Translations under genes and position numbers: made by a program
Notes under the pieces: generated by a model
What the model was told of the DNA's origin: nothing
Database searches by the model: none
What the model saw: the letters and a program-made list of their open reading frames with translations, nothing else
Assembly (NCBI GenBank): GCA_019454705.1
Contig: JACFNS010000025.1
Coordinates: 1 to 14,157, forward strand
Source of the DNA: Taibaiella sp.
GTDB taxonomy: Bacteria > Bacteroidota > Bacteroidia > Chitinophagales > Chitinophagaceae
Direction: 5' to 3'
Length of the DNA stretch: 14,157 nt
Part shown: piece by piece, positions 1-7,005 of the stretch
How the letters are laid out: every line of letters begins with the position of its first letter
Position numbering within the stretch: the stretch's first letter is position 1

Positions 1-695
1 AACATGAGGTTCATAGTGCCGGATTCTTCAATAAACTCGTGGCTGCGGCTATCGGTCCATATCACCTGGTCGTAACCCTGCTGCTGTGCCAGGCGGGTGG
101 GGTAGTACGCACCTCCGTAGTTGCCGCCGCATTTAGTAGAACCCGTACCACCAAATGCTGCACGGCTGTAATGTTCTTCTACTTTTACCTTCAGTGGCTT
201 AGCGTAGTATTGGTAGGCGGGTGTACATACTATCATGAAGATGTATTCGTCTGATATTTTTACTCCTAACCTTTCTTCTGAAGCGAACATAAATGGACGC
301 ACATATAATGAACCGTCCTCATCACCCGGTATCCAGTCGCCTTCCAGTTGTACCAGCTGTTTCAACGCCTCCTGAAACAATGTTTCGGGTACGCGGGGCA
401 TACACATCCTGTCCAGCGACAGGCAAAAGCGTTCGTAATGTTTGTCTGTACGGAATATATTGATATTGCCATCCTGTGTGCGGAAGGCTTTCATACCTTC
501 AAAAACAGTTTGTCCGTAGTGCAGGCACTGTGCTATCGGGCTGATACTCAAATCCTCGAACGGTACTATACGGCTGTTGCTCCACTCGCCATTTTTATAT
601 TCGGCTATGAACATATGGTCGGTAGGGGTAATGCCGAATGGTTTCGATTTAGTGTCCGTCACCTGCTTTTGTTGCTTTTCTGTTATGGTAATCAT
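1..695 (-). CDS. ilvE: Branched-chain amino acid aminotransferase, C-terminus cut by window edge
   Basis: This PLP enzyme (fold type IV) reversibly transfers the amino group between leucine, isoleucine or valine and 2-oxoglutarate, the last step of branched-chain amino acid synthesis and the first of breakdown. I translated the minus strand from the ATG at 693-695 and obtained 231 complete residues, open at the left edge; the family is about 350 residues long. It resembles the type II (mammalian/Bacillus-like) group. Visible features are CLHYGQTVFEGMKAFR (residues 57-72), the phosphate-binding FR at 81-82, YVRPFMFAS (131-139), and the Schiff-base lysine K188 in GGTGSTKCGGNYGGAYYPT. Upstream is only a purine-rich AAAGAAAAG, with no true Shine-Dalgarno site. 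The gene starts 29 bases after the EamA stop on the same strand, so the two are probably co-transcribed. Family identification is secure; the in vivo direction of the reaction is not shown. Confidence 0.93.
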   Translation of the reverse strand, partial: MITITEKQQKQVTDTKSKPFGITPTDHMFIAEYKNGEWSNSRIVPFEDLSISPIAQCLHYGQTVFEGMKAFRTQDGNINIFRTDKHYERFCLSLDRMCMPRVPETLFQEALKQLVQLEGDWIPGDEDGSLYVRPFMFASEERLGVKISDEYIFMIVCTPAYQYYAKPLKVKVEEHYSRAAFGGTGSTKCGGNYGGAYYPTRLAQQQGYDQVIWTDSRSHEFIEESGTMNLM

Positions 696-724
696 ACCCG
701 CTTTTCTTTACAGTGTTTATAATA

Positions 725-1684
725 TTATGCTTCTTCCATAGGCACTGCCGCTTTGGGTTGCAGTTTGTGTGCTATGGTATTATTGTCTTTTAGTTTTTGT
801 TTCCGGTAGCCCGTATTTACAAGATACACGCCGGATACTATCGCTACAAATGCCAGTGCTGTAAACCATGTTAACCTTTCATCAAGTATAAAGTAACCCA
901 ATATTACGGCTACTAACGGATTGACGTAGGCATATAAAGTTACGATACCCACAGGTAATACCTTGAGCGCGAACATATATGCGGTAAACGCAAGGAATGA
1001 ACCCACCAATATCAGGTAAGCCATTGCTTTGAGCGCATCGGGCTGAAATGGCTCAAAGTTTTGGTAGCTATCCACAGCCGGGCTGAGAACCAACAAGAAG
1101 AAACCTCCGAAGAACAGCTGCATAGCTGCATTGAATATTGGATTTTTCACACCGGTCAATGTCCTGCTCTTGATACTGCCGAAAGCCCAACTGATTGTTC
1201 CGATATATATGGCAATCATGCCGCCAAAGTATGCGGGGTTGCTCAGGTCGGCAAGATTGTCCCGGAAGATGAGCGCCACGCCTGTCAGTGCCAATACAAG
1301 CCCCCCTACTATGATAGCGTTGATTTTTTCGGCCTTGTTCATAAAAATATTGAGCATTACGGCATTGAGCGGCATCATACTACATATAAGGGCCGCTACG
1401 CCACTGGGTACCGTTTTTTCAGAATAAGACACGATACCGTTACCTACTGAAATCATAAAAAAGCCTATTAGTAGGTTCATCTTCACCACCGGCCACGATA
1501 TGTCAGCCTTTTTGTATGCCAACAGTGCAAAAATGCCCATCAGCAAGCCGGCTATTACCTGCCTGAGCCCGGCAAACAAGAAGGCGGGGTAGTGCATCAC
1601 CGCTATGCGGATAGCCAGGTATGTAGTGCCCCATGCTATGCTTAGGAAGGCGATGGCTAAATATGCTTTAGTAGTCCTGTTCAT
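725..1684 (-). CDS. EamA-family (drug/metabolite transporter superfamily) permease
   Basis: This is an inner-membrane transporter of 319 residues with about ten hydrophobic helices, arranged as two tandem EamA repeats (about residues 8-140 and 150-295). The family signature is present near the N-terminus (SIAWGTTYLAIRIAV, about residues 15-29), and a characteristic late segment reads YAYVNPLVAVILGYFILDE. The C-terminal tail is lysine-rich and polar, so probably cytoplasmic. Characterised relatives export amino acids or other metabolites; the substrate cannot be read from sequence. The downstream ilvE gene and the divergent MocR regulator make an amino acid or 2-oxo acid derivative a reasonable guess, but that is inference. 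The start ATG directly follows the divergent promoter region. On its own strand a near-consensus -7 box (GATATTTG, one mismatch) ends only 9 bases before the ATG. Confidence 0.9.
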   Translation of the reverse strand: MNRTTKAYLAIAFLSIAWGTTYLAIRIAVMHYPAFLFAGLRQVIAGLLMGIFALLAYKKADISWPVVKMNLLIGFFMISVGNGIVSYSEKTVPSGVAALICSMMPLNAVMLNIFMNKAEKINAIIVGGLVLALTGVALIFRDNLADLSNPAYFGGMIAIYIGTISWAFGSIKSRTLTGVKNPIFNAAMQLFFGGFFLLVLSPAVDSYQNFEPFQPDALKAMAYLILVGSFLAFTAYMFALKVLPVGIVTLYAYVNPLVAVILGYFILDERLTWFTALAFVAIVSGVYLVNTGYRKQKLKDNNTIAHKLQPKAAVPMEEA

Positions 1685-1706
1685 TTCTGTTGCAAATATC
1701 AGGGTA

Positions 1707-1721
1707 TTTTGGAAACCAAAA
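1707..1721. promoter_or_regulatory. Perfect inverted repeat, candidate MocR operator
   Basis: TTTTGG-AAA-CCAAAA is a perfect 6-bp palindrome with a 3-base centre. It lies in the 98-base divergent space between the EamA gene and the MocR regulator. It sits just upstream of a near-consensus -7 box for the EamA gene and about 36 bases upstream of the regulator's -7 box. MocR-type regulators commonly bind such divergent spacers. Binding is inferred from position and symmetry only. Confidence 0.45.
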
Positions 1722-1756
1722 CAGATACAATTTTCTTATTTTCGACCATAACAGTT

Positions 1757-1764
1757 TATCTTTG
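1757..1764 (+). promoter_or_regulatory. Bacteroidota -7 promoter element for the MocR regulator
   Basis: TATCTTTG matches TAnnTTTG exactly. Transcription would begin around 1768-1770, about 15 bases before the ATG at 1783. This argues against the longer in-frame start at 1690. No good -33 TTG is visible; only TTTT at 1731-1734. Confidence 0.6.
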
Positions 1765-1782
1765 CGTTATCAAAAAGAACTT

Positions 1783-3213
1783 ATGAAAACGGACAAAGGC
1801 ACGCATATATACATGGCTATCGCCGATGACATTGAGCAACGCATACTGAACAATGTGCTGCGCATTGGCGAAAAACTGCCCAGCGTGCGCAACCTGAGCA
1901 AGATGCACGATGTGAGCATGAGTACCACTCTGCAGGCCTACTACTTGCTGGAGGGTAAAGGGCTGATAGAGGCGCGCCCGCAGTCAGGATATTTTGTGCG
2001 GTTCAACCCTTCCCGTTTTCCGCGTAAGGTGGAGAAGAGCAATCCCCGCCCCGTAGCTAAGGCCAAAAGTGTGGAGGCCATTATATCTGAGGTATATGAT
2101 GACTTTACGATGCAGGGTATGATGCGCCTGTCGCTGAGCGTCCCCGATCCCGAACTGCTGCCGCTTGCACGCCTGAATAAAGCCATGGTGCAGGCCATGC
2201 GCGAATTGCCCGCAAATGGCACATCGTACGAGAGCATACAAGGCAACAGCTCACTGCGCAGGCAGATAGCTAAAACATCTATACAATGGGGCGGGCACCT
2301 GCAGCCAGAAGACATCATTACTACTGCAGGATGTATGAACGCCATTTCTTACTCGCTGCTGGCGCTTACCAAGCCGGGCGATACCATTGCGGTAGAAAGC
2401 CCGGTGTACTTTGGCATGCTGCGTTTTGCACAAAGCATAGGGCTGAAGGTGCTGGAGCTACCCACCGACCCCGATACCGGTGTAGACCCCGACGACCTGA
2501 AAAAAGCATTGAGCAAGCATAATATAAAAGCCTGTTTTTTTGTTACCAACTTCAGCAACCCCCTTGGCTATTGTATGCCCGACGAGGCTAAGGAGGCAAC
2601 GGTGAAATTATTATCCCGTCATGGTATACCGCTGATAGAGGATGACCTGTATGGAGATGTGTACTTCGGCAAACAAAGACCCAAGAGTTGTAAGAGTTTT
2701 GACGAAGAAGGTAATGTGCTGTGGTGCGGTTCCATATCCAAAACGCTTGCACCGGGTTTTCGCGTAGGATGGGTAGCTCCCGGCAAATATTTTGAGAAGG
2801 TAAAGCGGCTGAAACTGTATAACAGCATCACATCGGCAACGCCACAGCAAACGGCTATAGCGAACTTTATGGCTGAGGGTAGCTACGAGCGGCATATGCG
2901 CAAATTGCGGCAGACCTTACACAGCAACAGCCTGCAATTTGCACGCGCCATAGGTGAGTACTTCCCGGATAATGTGAAGATGAGCAACCCTAAGGGCGGG
3001 TTTATATTCTGGCTGGAGTTGGATAAAAATATAGACACATATGCCGTTTACCGCGAGGCTGCACTACAGAAGATAAGCATCGCTCCGGGAAGTATGTTCA
3101 CCCTGCAGGAGCGCTATAGCAATTGTATGCGCATCAGCTACGGCATGCCCTGGAACGATAAGGTAGACAACGCACTGAAGACATTGGGTGGAATTGTGAA
3201 GGGGATGATGTAG
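1783..3213 (+). CDS. MocR-type regulator: GntR winged helix fused to class I aminotransferase domain
   Basis: This 476-residue, PLP-binding transcription factor is probably autoregulatory and probably controls the divergent EamA-ilvE pair. An N-terminal GntR winged helix-turn-helix occupies about residues 8-73 (GEKLPSVRNLSKMHDVS, then ARPQSGYFV). A linker follows, then a fold type I aminotransferase-like domain from about 110 to the end. PLP-site residues are intact: NFSNPLG (N259), EDDLYGD (286-292) and the Schiff-base lysine K320 in GSISKTLAPGFRVGWV. The reading frame is open back to 1690, but I chose 1783 because a perfect -7 box lies at 1757-1764 and the GntR domain begins immediately after this ATG. 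Length is normal for MocR proteins (about 450-500). It could act as repressor or activator. Catalytic aminotransferase activity cannot be excluded but is rare in the family. Confidence 0.92.
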   Translation: MKTDKGTHIYMAIADDIEQRILNNVLRIGEKLPSVRNLSKMHDVSMSTTLQAYYLLEGKGLIEARPQSGYFVRFNPSRFPRKVEKSNPRPVAKAKSVEAIISEVYDDFTMQGMMRLSLSVPDPELLPLARLNKAMVQAMRELPANGTSYESIQGNSSLRRQIAKTSIQWGGHLQPEDIITTAGCMNAISYSLLALTKPGDTIAVESPVYFGMLRFAQSIGLKVLELPTDPDTGVDPDDLKKALSKHNIKACFFVTNFSNPLGYCMPDEAKEATVKLLSRHGIPLIEDDLYGDVYFGKQRPKSCKSFDEEGNVLWCGSISKTLAPGFRVGWVAPGKYFEKVKRLKLYNSITSATPQQTAIANFMAEGSYERHMRKLRQTLHSNSLQFARAIGEYFPDNVKMSNPKGGFIFWLELDKNIDTYAVYREAALQKISIAPGSMFTLQERYSNCMRISYGMPWNDKVDNALKTLGGIVKGMM

Positions 3214-3253
3214 GTTTCCCTCTTTCCTCCTGAAGGGGAGACTCGTAATAACA

Positions 3254-3295
3254 ACTGTCGCGTGTCGCGTGTCGCGCAACGCGACACGCGACAGT
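3254..3295. repeat. GC-rich perfect hairpin with alternative register between convergent genes
   Basis: Arms 3254-3269 and 3280-3295 are perfect 16-bp reverse complements around a 10-base loop. The left arm contains the heptamer GTCGCGT twice, followed by GTCGCGC. The arms can therefore also pair in a shifted register (3263-3276 with 3280-3293, 14 bp, loop CAA). It lies between the MocR stop and the convergent DUF4345 stop and could slow transcription from both sides. There is no T-tract, so it is not a canonical terminator; a REP-like intergenic palindrome is the alternative. Confidence 0.7.
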
Positions 3296-3301
3296 CAGGC
3301 A

Positions 3302-3727
3302 CTATGCGAGGCTGATAGTACGTGCAGGCTGAGGCTTGCGGTACAGGGTGTACAACACTACCGATAGTACACAGAACACACTCTCAATCATCAGCCACTG
3401 AGAGCCAAACGCACCCAGCGAACCCTCTGCCGCTATGGTAATGAGGCGGGATACTGCATAGGCCCCCCAAAACAGGCTGAGAAATGCCAGCGCTTTCTTC
3501 CTGTCTTTGATGAGCAGGTATATAAGCTGGGTAATGATGACCAACCCCACACCCCCGTATATGCCCCTTATAGAGCTGTAGGCGTCCGTATTAGGCAGTT
3601 GCACCTGCACCAGGTCCATTACCGATTGTGGATTGGCCATGGCCATCAGGCTGACCATGAGTAAAGAGAAGGCTGAAAACAGGATGAATACAGCCGATGC
3701 GATGTTGATGATTTTGTTCTTGTTCAT
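3302..3727 (-). CDS. DUF4345-family small integral membrane protein
   Basis: This 141-residue protein has about four hydrophobic segments: roughly residues 8-31, 53-72, 80-99 and 108-127. The SIRGIYGGVGL segment (about 52-62) between the first and second helices is the feature that places it in DUF4345. The function of this family is not known to me. It follows the hairpin at 3254-3295 and is convergent with the MocR gene. It diverges from the acetolactate decarboxylase-like gene across a 108-base spacer. Upstream on its own strand, CATTTTTG differs from the -7 consensus at one position. The N-terminus is MNKNKI followed directly by a helix, which fits the chosen start. Family assignment is from recall, without a profile search. 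Confidence 0.78.
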   Translation of the reverse strand: MNKNKIINIASAVFILFSAFSLLMVSLMAMANPQSVMDLVQVQLPNTDAYSSIRGIYGGVGLVIITQLIYLLIKDRKKALAFLSLFWGAYAVSRLITIAAEGSLGAFGSQWLMIESVFCVLSVVLYTLYRKPQPARTISLA

Positions 3728-3819
3728 ATCTTTTAAATTTTATGCAAAAATGTATCTGCCTGAATAACTAAATCTTGAGCTATACCAAGATTTTCCATAT
3801 CCGTCAAAATCACTATTCT

Positions 3820-3827
3820 TAGATTTG
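3820..3827 (+). promoter_or_regulatory. -7 promoter element for the acetolactate decarboxylase-like gene
   Basis: TAGATTTG fits TAnnTTTG exactly. The predicted start of transcription is about 3831-3833, only a few bases before the ATG at 3836. The mRNA would be nearly leaderless, unless translation starts at the in-frame ATG at 3845, which still gives a good signal peptide. Confidence 0.55.
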
Positions 3828-3835
3828 TATGCTAT

Positions 3836-4531
3836 ATGAATAAGATGAGGTTAATACAGGTGGTAGTTTTATTGTGCCTACCTGTTATCGCCGTTGCACA
3901 GCACCCTGTGTACGTATCGGGTGCTATGAGTAACGTAATGCAGAAAGGACAGTTGTATGGTACCATCAGCCTGGATACTATACAGCAGCCGAACCTGTAT
4001 GGCCTGGGTCCGGTGGAATACCTGGCGGGTGAGATTACTATTGCGGATGGGAAGGCTTATACATCCAGGGTAGTATCGCCCATAGCTATGGAGGTGGAAG
4101 AAACCTATAATCTCAAAGCGCCCTTCTTTGTCTATAGCCGGGTGGATGACTGGAAGGAATACACATTGCCGGATAGTGTGACGGATATAGAAACATTAGA
4201 GCGCCACCTGTATAATATAAGCCGAAATGCAAAACGCCCCTTTGCTTTTAAGCTGGAAGGTGTAGTGCAGTCAGCCAAAATACATATAGTGGACCTGCCG
4301 CCCGGCACAAAGGTGAATAAGCCCGCTGATGCTCAAAAGGGTAAGACTTATTATCCGGTAAAGAATATGCATGCAGATATTATCGGGTTCTTCTCAACTG
4401 AGCATCAAACTCTATTTACGCATCACGACCGGTATATACATATCCACCTGCTTTCAAAAGACAGGAAAACTATGGGCCATATTGATGATTTGCTGCTGAA
4501 TAACGGGTTGAAACTGTATCTGCCGTTCTGA
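3836..4531 (+). CDS. Exported alpha-acetolactate decarboxylase-like protein
   Basis: The family decarboxylates 2-acetolactate to acetoin using a zinc site. This 231-residue protein starts with a signal peptide (about 1-21, cleavage after PVIAVA), so it is probably periplasmic or secreted. GLGPVEYLAGEITIADGKAY (about 56-75) matches the family's conserved glutamate block, with E66 as the likely active-site Glu. Near the C-terminus, H202, H204 and H215 reproduce the H-x-H-x10-H zinc-ligand spacing, followed by LSKDRKTMGH-like family sequence. Two departures stand out: the position normally Arg in the FxxRIDG-like block appears as K139 (FAFKLEG), and the chain ends 16 residues after H215, without the C-terminal segment holding the second catalytic Glu. 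It may have altered chemistry or be a non-catalytic relative. It is a single gene with its own promoter and terminator. An alternative start at 3845 (MRLIQ) is possible. Confidence 0.75.
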   Translation: MNKMRLIQVVVLLCLPVIAVAQHPVYVSGAMSNVMQKGQLYGTISLDTIQQPNLYGLGPVEYLAGEITIADGKAYTSRVVSPIAMEVEETYNLKAPFFVYSRVDDWKEYTLPDSVTDIETLERHLYNISRNAKRPFAFKLEGVVQSAKIHIVDLPPGTKVNKPADAQKGKTYYPVKNMHADIIGFFSTEHQTLFTHHDRYIHIHLLSKDRKTMGHIDDLLLNNGLKLYLPF

Positions 4532-4540
4532 TGTGTTGGA

Positions 4541-4576
4541 TGTAGCGTCGCGGTGCGCAACAGCGTTACAGTTTTT
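4541..4576 (+). terminator. Intrinsic terminator after the acetolactate decarboxylase-like gene
   Basis: TGTAGCGT at 4541-4548 pairs with GCGTTACA at 4563-4570 (8 pairs, two G-U wobbles). An inner 3-bp stem caps it, and a TTTTT run follows at 4572-4576. It begins 9 bases after the stop codon. The core GTGCGCAAC recalls the loop of the hairpin at 3254-3295. Confidence 0.65.
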
Positions 4577-4611
4577 CTTTCACTTTGCTTATGCAAAAAT
4601 ATAATAGGCAG

Positions 4612-4638
4612 TAATCTCGACAGGAACTCTCTGCCTGT
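4612..4638 (-). pseudogene. Degenerate copy of the tRNA-Arg 3' end (T arm plus acceptor strand)
   Basis: Plus-strand 4610-4626 matches 4658-4674 at 15 of 17 positions, 48 bases apart. The copied part corresponds to the acceptor 3' strand and the T stem of the adjacent tRNA. The T stem (ACAGG/CCTGT) still pairs, but its loop is 9 bases and has lost TTCGATT. No D or anticodon arm precedes it. It could be a decayed tandem tRNA or a trace of site-specific recombination at the tRNA end. Confidence 0.55.
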
Positions 4639-4659
4639 TGCAATAATGTAAAAAAGTAG

Positions 4660-4731
4660 TAGCCTCGACAGGAATCGAACCTGTATCTAAAGTTTAGGAA
4701 ACTTCTATTCTATCCATTGAACTACGAGGCC
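4660..4731 (-). tRNA. trnR: tRNA-Arg, anticodon CCT
   Basis: The minus strand folds into a full 72-base cloverleaf. The acceptor is GGCCTCG with CGAGGCT (G1-U72 wobble) and discriminator A. The D stem is GTTC/GAAT. The anticodon stem is GAAGT/ACTTT with loop TTCCTAA, placing CCT at 34-36. The variable region is 4 bases, and the T arm is ACAGG-TTCGATT-CCTGT. The 3' CCA is not encoded, as is common in this phylum. This tRNA reads the AGG arginine codon. A strong promoter lies directly upstream at 4748-4779. Confidence 0.93.
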
Positions 4732-4747
4732 GGTTCAGGAAAGGTGG

Positions 4748-4779
4748 CAAAGATAATAAACTGCCGCGATTTCTGACAA
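4748..4779 (-). promoter_or_regulatory. Promoter of tRNA-Arg (TTG-N21-TATCTTTG)
   Basis: On the minus strand, TTG (4777-4779) is followed after 21 bases by TATCTTTG (4748-4755), an exact TAnnTTTG. This is the best two-part Bacteroidota promoter in the window. It predicts a tRNA leader of about 12 bases. Confidence 0.7.
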
Positions 4780-4902
4780 TTCAAAAAAGATTATTCAGAC
4801 AGTACCTATGCAGGTGTGGTTAAATCACAAATGCCCGATGCAGTGATATTGAAATTGAAATTATATTTTAGCGCCGGGATTGTCTCATATTAAAAATGTT
4901 AC

Positions 4903-7005
4903 ATGTTGTTGAAGTTTGTGAAAACCCGTCGAAGTATTGGAGCGACATGCTGTTTGACGTATTATGCATGCTTTAGTTTGATATTTTTATTGATTTTGGG
5001 TGGCTGCCGGCAGCAGGACGAATTTGCTGAACCCCGTGTATATAGCTATGTTGATACCGCGGATATTAAACTGCATCATATAAGGATACAGCAGGGTCAA
5101 GAAGCAGGGACGAAATATTTAGATAGCCTCCGGAATATCTATTATACCAAAAGCCTCAGAGACAGGCTTAATGTATTGTATATGTACTGCGACCATTATT
5201 TCCGGTCGGGACGGCACGATATGGCTAATAAGTATGCGGATAGCCTGGTACAAATACTAGAGGCCAACGACAGGGGAGATTTCAGCGCTGAAAATTTTAT
5301 ATCCACCTACTATTATAAAGCTGATATCAGCTACCTTCTCAATGACGTAAATACTGCTTATGAATATTATTATAAAGCCTTGTCTCTCGCCAAGAAATTA
5401 GATGAAAGATGTTTTATCGGCTATTACAACCTGAAGATGGGCATTATTGTTTTCCGCAATGCCCGTTACAAAGATGCTATAGAGTATTTCCGGCGTTCCC
5501 TGCAAAATAACAGCTATTGTGACGAGAGGTTCTTATATAGTTACCGGATACAGCAGGCTAAGAATAATTTGGGGCTCTGCTACGAAAGGCTGGGTGTATA
5601 TGACAGTGCAGTGTATTATTATAATGCAGCGCTTGAAGAAGTACAGCGTATAAAAGAGAAATATCCAGGTGTTAACGATTTGCTGTTGTATATAGCTAAT
5701 GCGGTAATTAAGGGCAACCTGGGTGGTGTGCATGCCCGCATGGGGAATAACGATACTGCCGAGGCATTGATGAAAGAAAGCATAGCCGTGTGCGAAAAAA
5801 ACGGCAATGAACCTATAGATGCACAATACACCAGGCTGAAACTTGCAGGCCTGTACATGACTAACGGGAGGATGATGGAAGCGCAAATTTTGCTGGACCG
5901 TGTAGCGTCATTGAGAGATACATTAAAAGACCTGAGTGTGCAAACACGTTGGAACAAATCCATGTCCGACTACTCGTCGCTCACAGGGAATTACAAGGAC
6001 GCCTATAATTATTATATGACTTATGTCCGTATGCAGGATTCGCTGCTGGCGCAGAAGGAAACAGTTTCAATGGCGGCTATTGACAGTTATATTGAGAATA
6101 TTGATAACCGTAATACCATTGCAGACCTGAAAGAAAGTGCAGAGAAGCGTAAATTATACCTGGTTATAGTAATATGCCTCTCTGTATTGGGTATAGTAGT
6201 GACAGTAACCGCTATTAACAACTGGCGAAAATCAAAACGCCACGTGGAGGAACTGACCTACATGAATAGTTTTGTGAATAAACAGAAAACGCAGCTGGAG
6301 GAAGCTTTGTACAGGCTGGAAAAAGCCACGGGCGAAAAGGACAGGATATTAAAAGCAGTTTCGCACGATATGCGCAGCCCTGTCAATTCAGCACTGGCAT
6401 TGTTGGAGATTTTTGAAACTACTGTAAAAGATCCTACTGAAGAACAAAAGGAATATCTGCACCTGATGCGAAAATCAGGCGAACAGGCGCTGAACCTGAC
6501 TAAAGACCTGCTGGAGGTGGCCACATTAAGTAAAGAAAAACTGGAAACAGAACTTACGGATATTACTAATGAACTAAGAGAAAGGGTTAAACTATTGCAG
6601 TACAAAGCTGCGGAGAAGGAACAGAGAGTAACATTTGAATCGCCGGGCAACCATATATCAGCGCATGTAAATAAAGAAAAGCTACTACGTGTAGTGGGCA
6701 ACCTGGTGAACAATGCGATTAAATTCAGCCCTGTAGCCGGTGAGATAAATGTCAGGCTGAAATCAGGCGTTGACAATTTTATGATTGAGGTACAGGATTG
6801 CGGTATTGGGATACCGGAGCATCTTAAGGATAAGGTGTTTGACTTGTTTTCGGAAGCTAAACGTTACGGTACGCTGGGCGAGCAGCCTTTCGGTTTGGGA
6901 CTGTCCATATCCAAACAGATAGTGGAGGCACACGGAGGTAAAATATGGTTTGATAGCAAGGAAGGCAAAGGCACCACTTTTTATATCATTGTCCCGTATA
7001 GTTAA
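4903..7005 (+). CDS. TPR-containing sensor histidine kinase
   Basis: This 700-residue membrane sensor kinase is complete. Residues 17-35 are a hydrophobic export segment ending in LILGGC, which could be a lipobox with C35, although Gly at -2 is atypical. Residues about 50-400 form tetratricopeptide-like helical repeats (clearest at 130-165, 170-203, 218-250 and 275-300), predicted periplasmic. A transmembrane helix at 417-436 is followed by a coiled coil (445-480). The HisKA phosphoacceptor is H488 in AVSHDMRSPV. The ATPase domain has an N box NLVNNAIKFS (600-609), G1 box DCGIGI (632-637), F box VFDLF and G2 box FGLGLSI (663-669). No response regulator is adjacent, so its partner is unknown. 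The stop abuts the convergent gldD stop with no spacing. The nearest -7-like box, TATATTTT at 4862-4869, has one mismatch. Confidence 0.92.
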   Translation: MLLKFVKTRRSIGATCCLTYYACFSLIFLLILGGCRQQDEFAEPRVYSYVDTADIKLHHIRIQQGQEAGTKYLDSLRNIYYTKSLRDRLNVLYMYCDHYFRSGRHDMANKYADSLVQILEANDRGDFSAENFISTYYYKADISYLLNDVNTAYEYYYKALSLAKKLDERCFIGYYNLKMGIIVFRNARYKDAIEYFRRSLQNNSYCDERFLYSYRIQQAKNNLGLCYERLGVYDSAVYYYNAALEEVQRIKEKYPGVNDLLLYIANAVIKGNLGGVHARMGNNDTAEALMKESIAVCEKNGNEPIDAQYTRLKLAGLYMTNGRMMEAQILLDRVASLRDTLKDLSVQTRWNKSMSDYSSLTGNYKDAYNYYMTYVRMQDSLLAQKETVSMAAIDSYIENIDNRNTIADLKESAEKRKLYLVIVICLSVLGIVVTVTAINNWRKSKRHVEELTYMNSFVNKQKTQLEEALYRLEKATGEKDRILKAVSHDMRSPVNSALALLEIFETTVKDPTEEQKEYLHLMRKSGEQALNLTKDLLEVATLSKEKLETELTDITNELRERVKLLQYKAAEKEQRVTFESPGNHISAHVNKEKLLRVVGNLVNNAIKFSPVAGEINVRLKSGVDNFMIEVQDCGIGIPEHLKDKVFDLFSEAKRYGTLGEQPFGLGLSISKQIVEAHGGKIWFDSKEGKGTTFYIIVPYS

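Noticed and set aside
348..722. Plus-strand open frame antisense to ilvE
   Set aside because: The minus strand encodes an unmistakable aminotransferase with catalytic lysine; the plus frame has no recognisable protein features.
1690..1782. Longer in-frame start for the MocR regulator at 1690
   Set aside because: The extra 31 residues overlap the divergent promoter, the palindrome and the -7 box, and lie before the GntR domain; 1783 fits better.
3214..3253. CTCC/GGAG pairing in the sequence after the MocR stop as a terminator
   Set aside because: The stem is only about four base pairs with no T-tract; the adjacent 3254-3295 hairpin is far stronger.
6258..6776. 172-codon minus-strand open frame inside the histidine kinase
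   Set aside because: It is antisense to the conserved HisKA and ATPase regions; its serine- and cysteine-rich composition is typical of shadow frames.
3836..7005. Idea that the decarboxylase-like gene, tRNA region and histidine kinase form one regulated unit
   Set aside because: A terminator with T-tract at 4541-4576 and an opposite-strand tRNA gene separate them.
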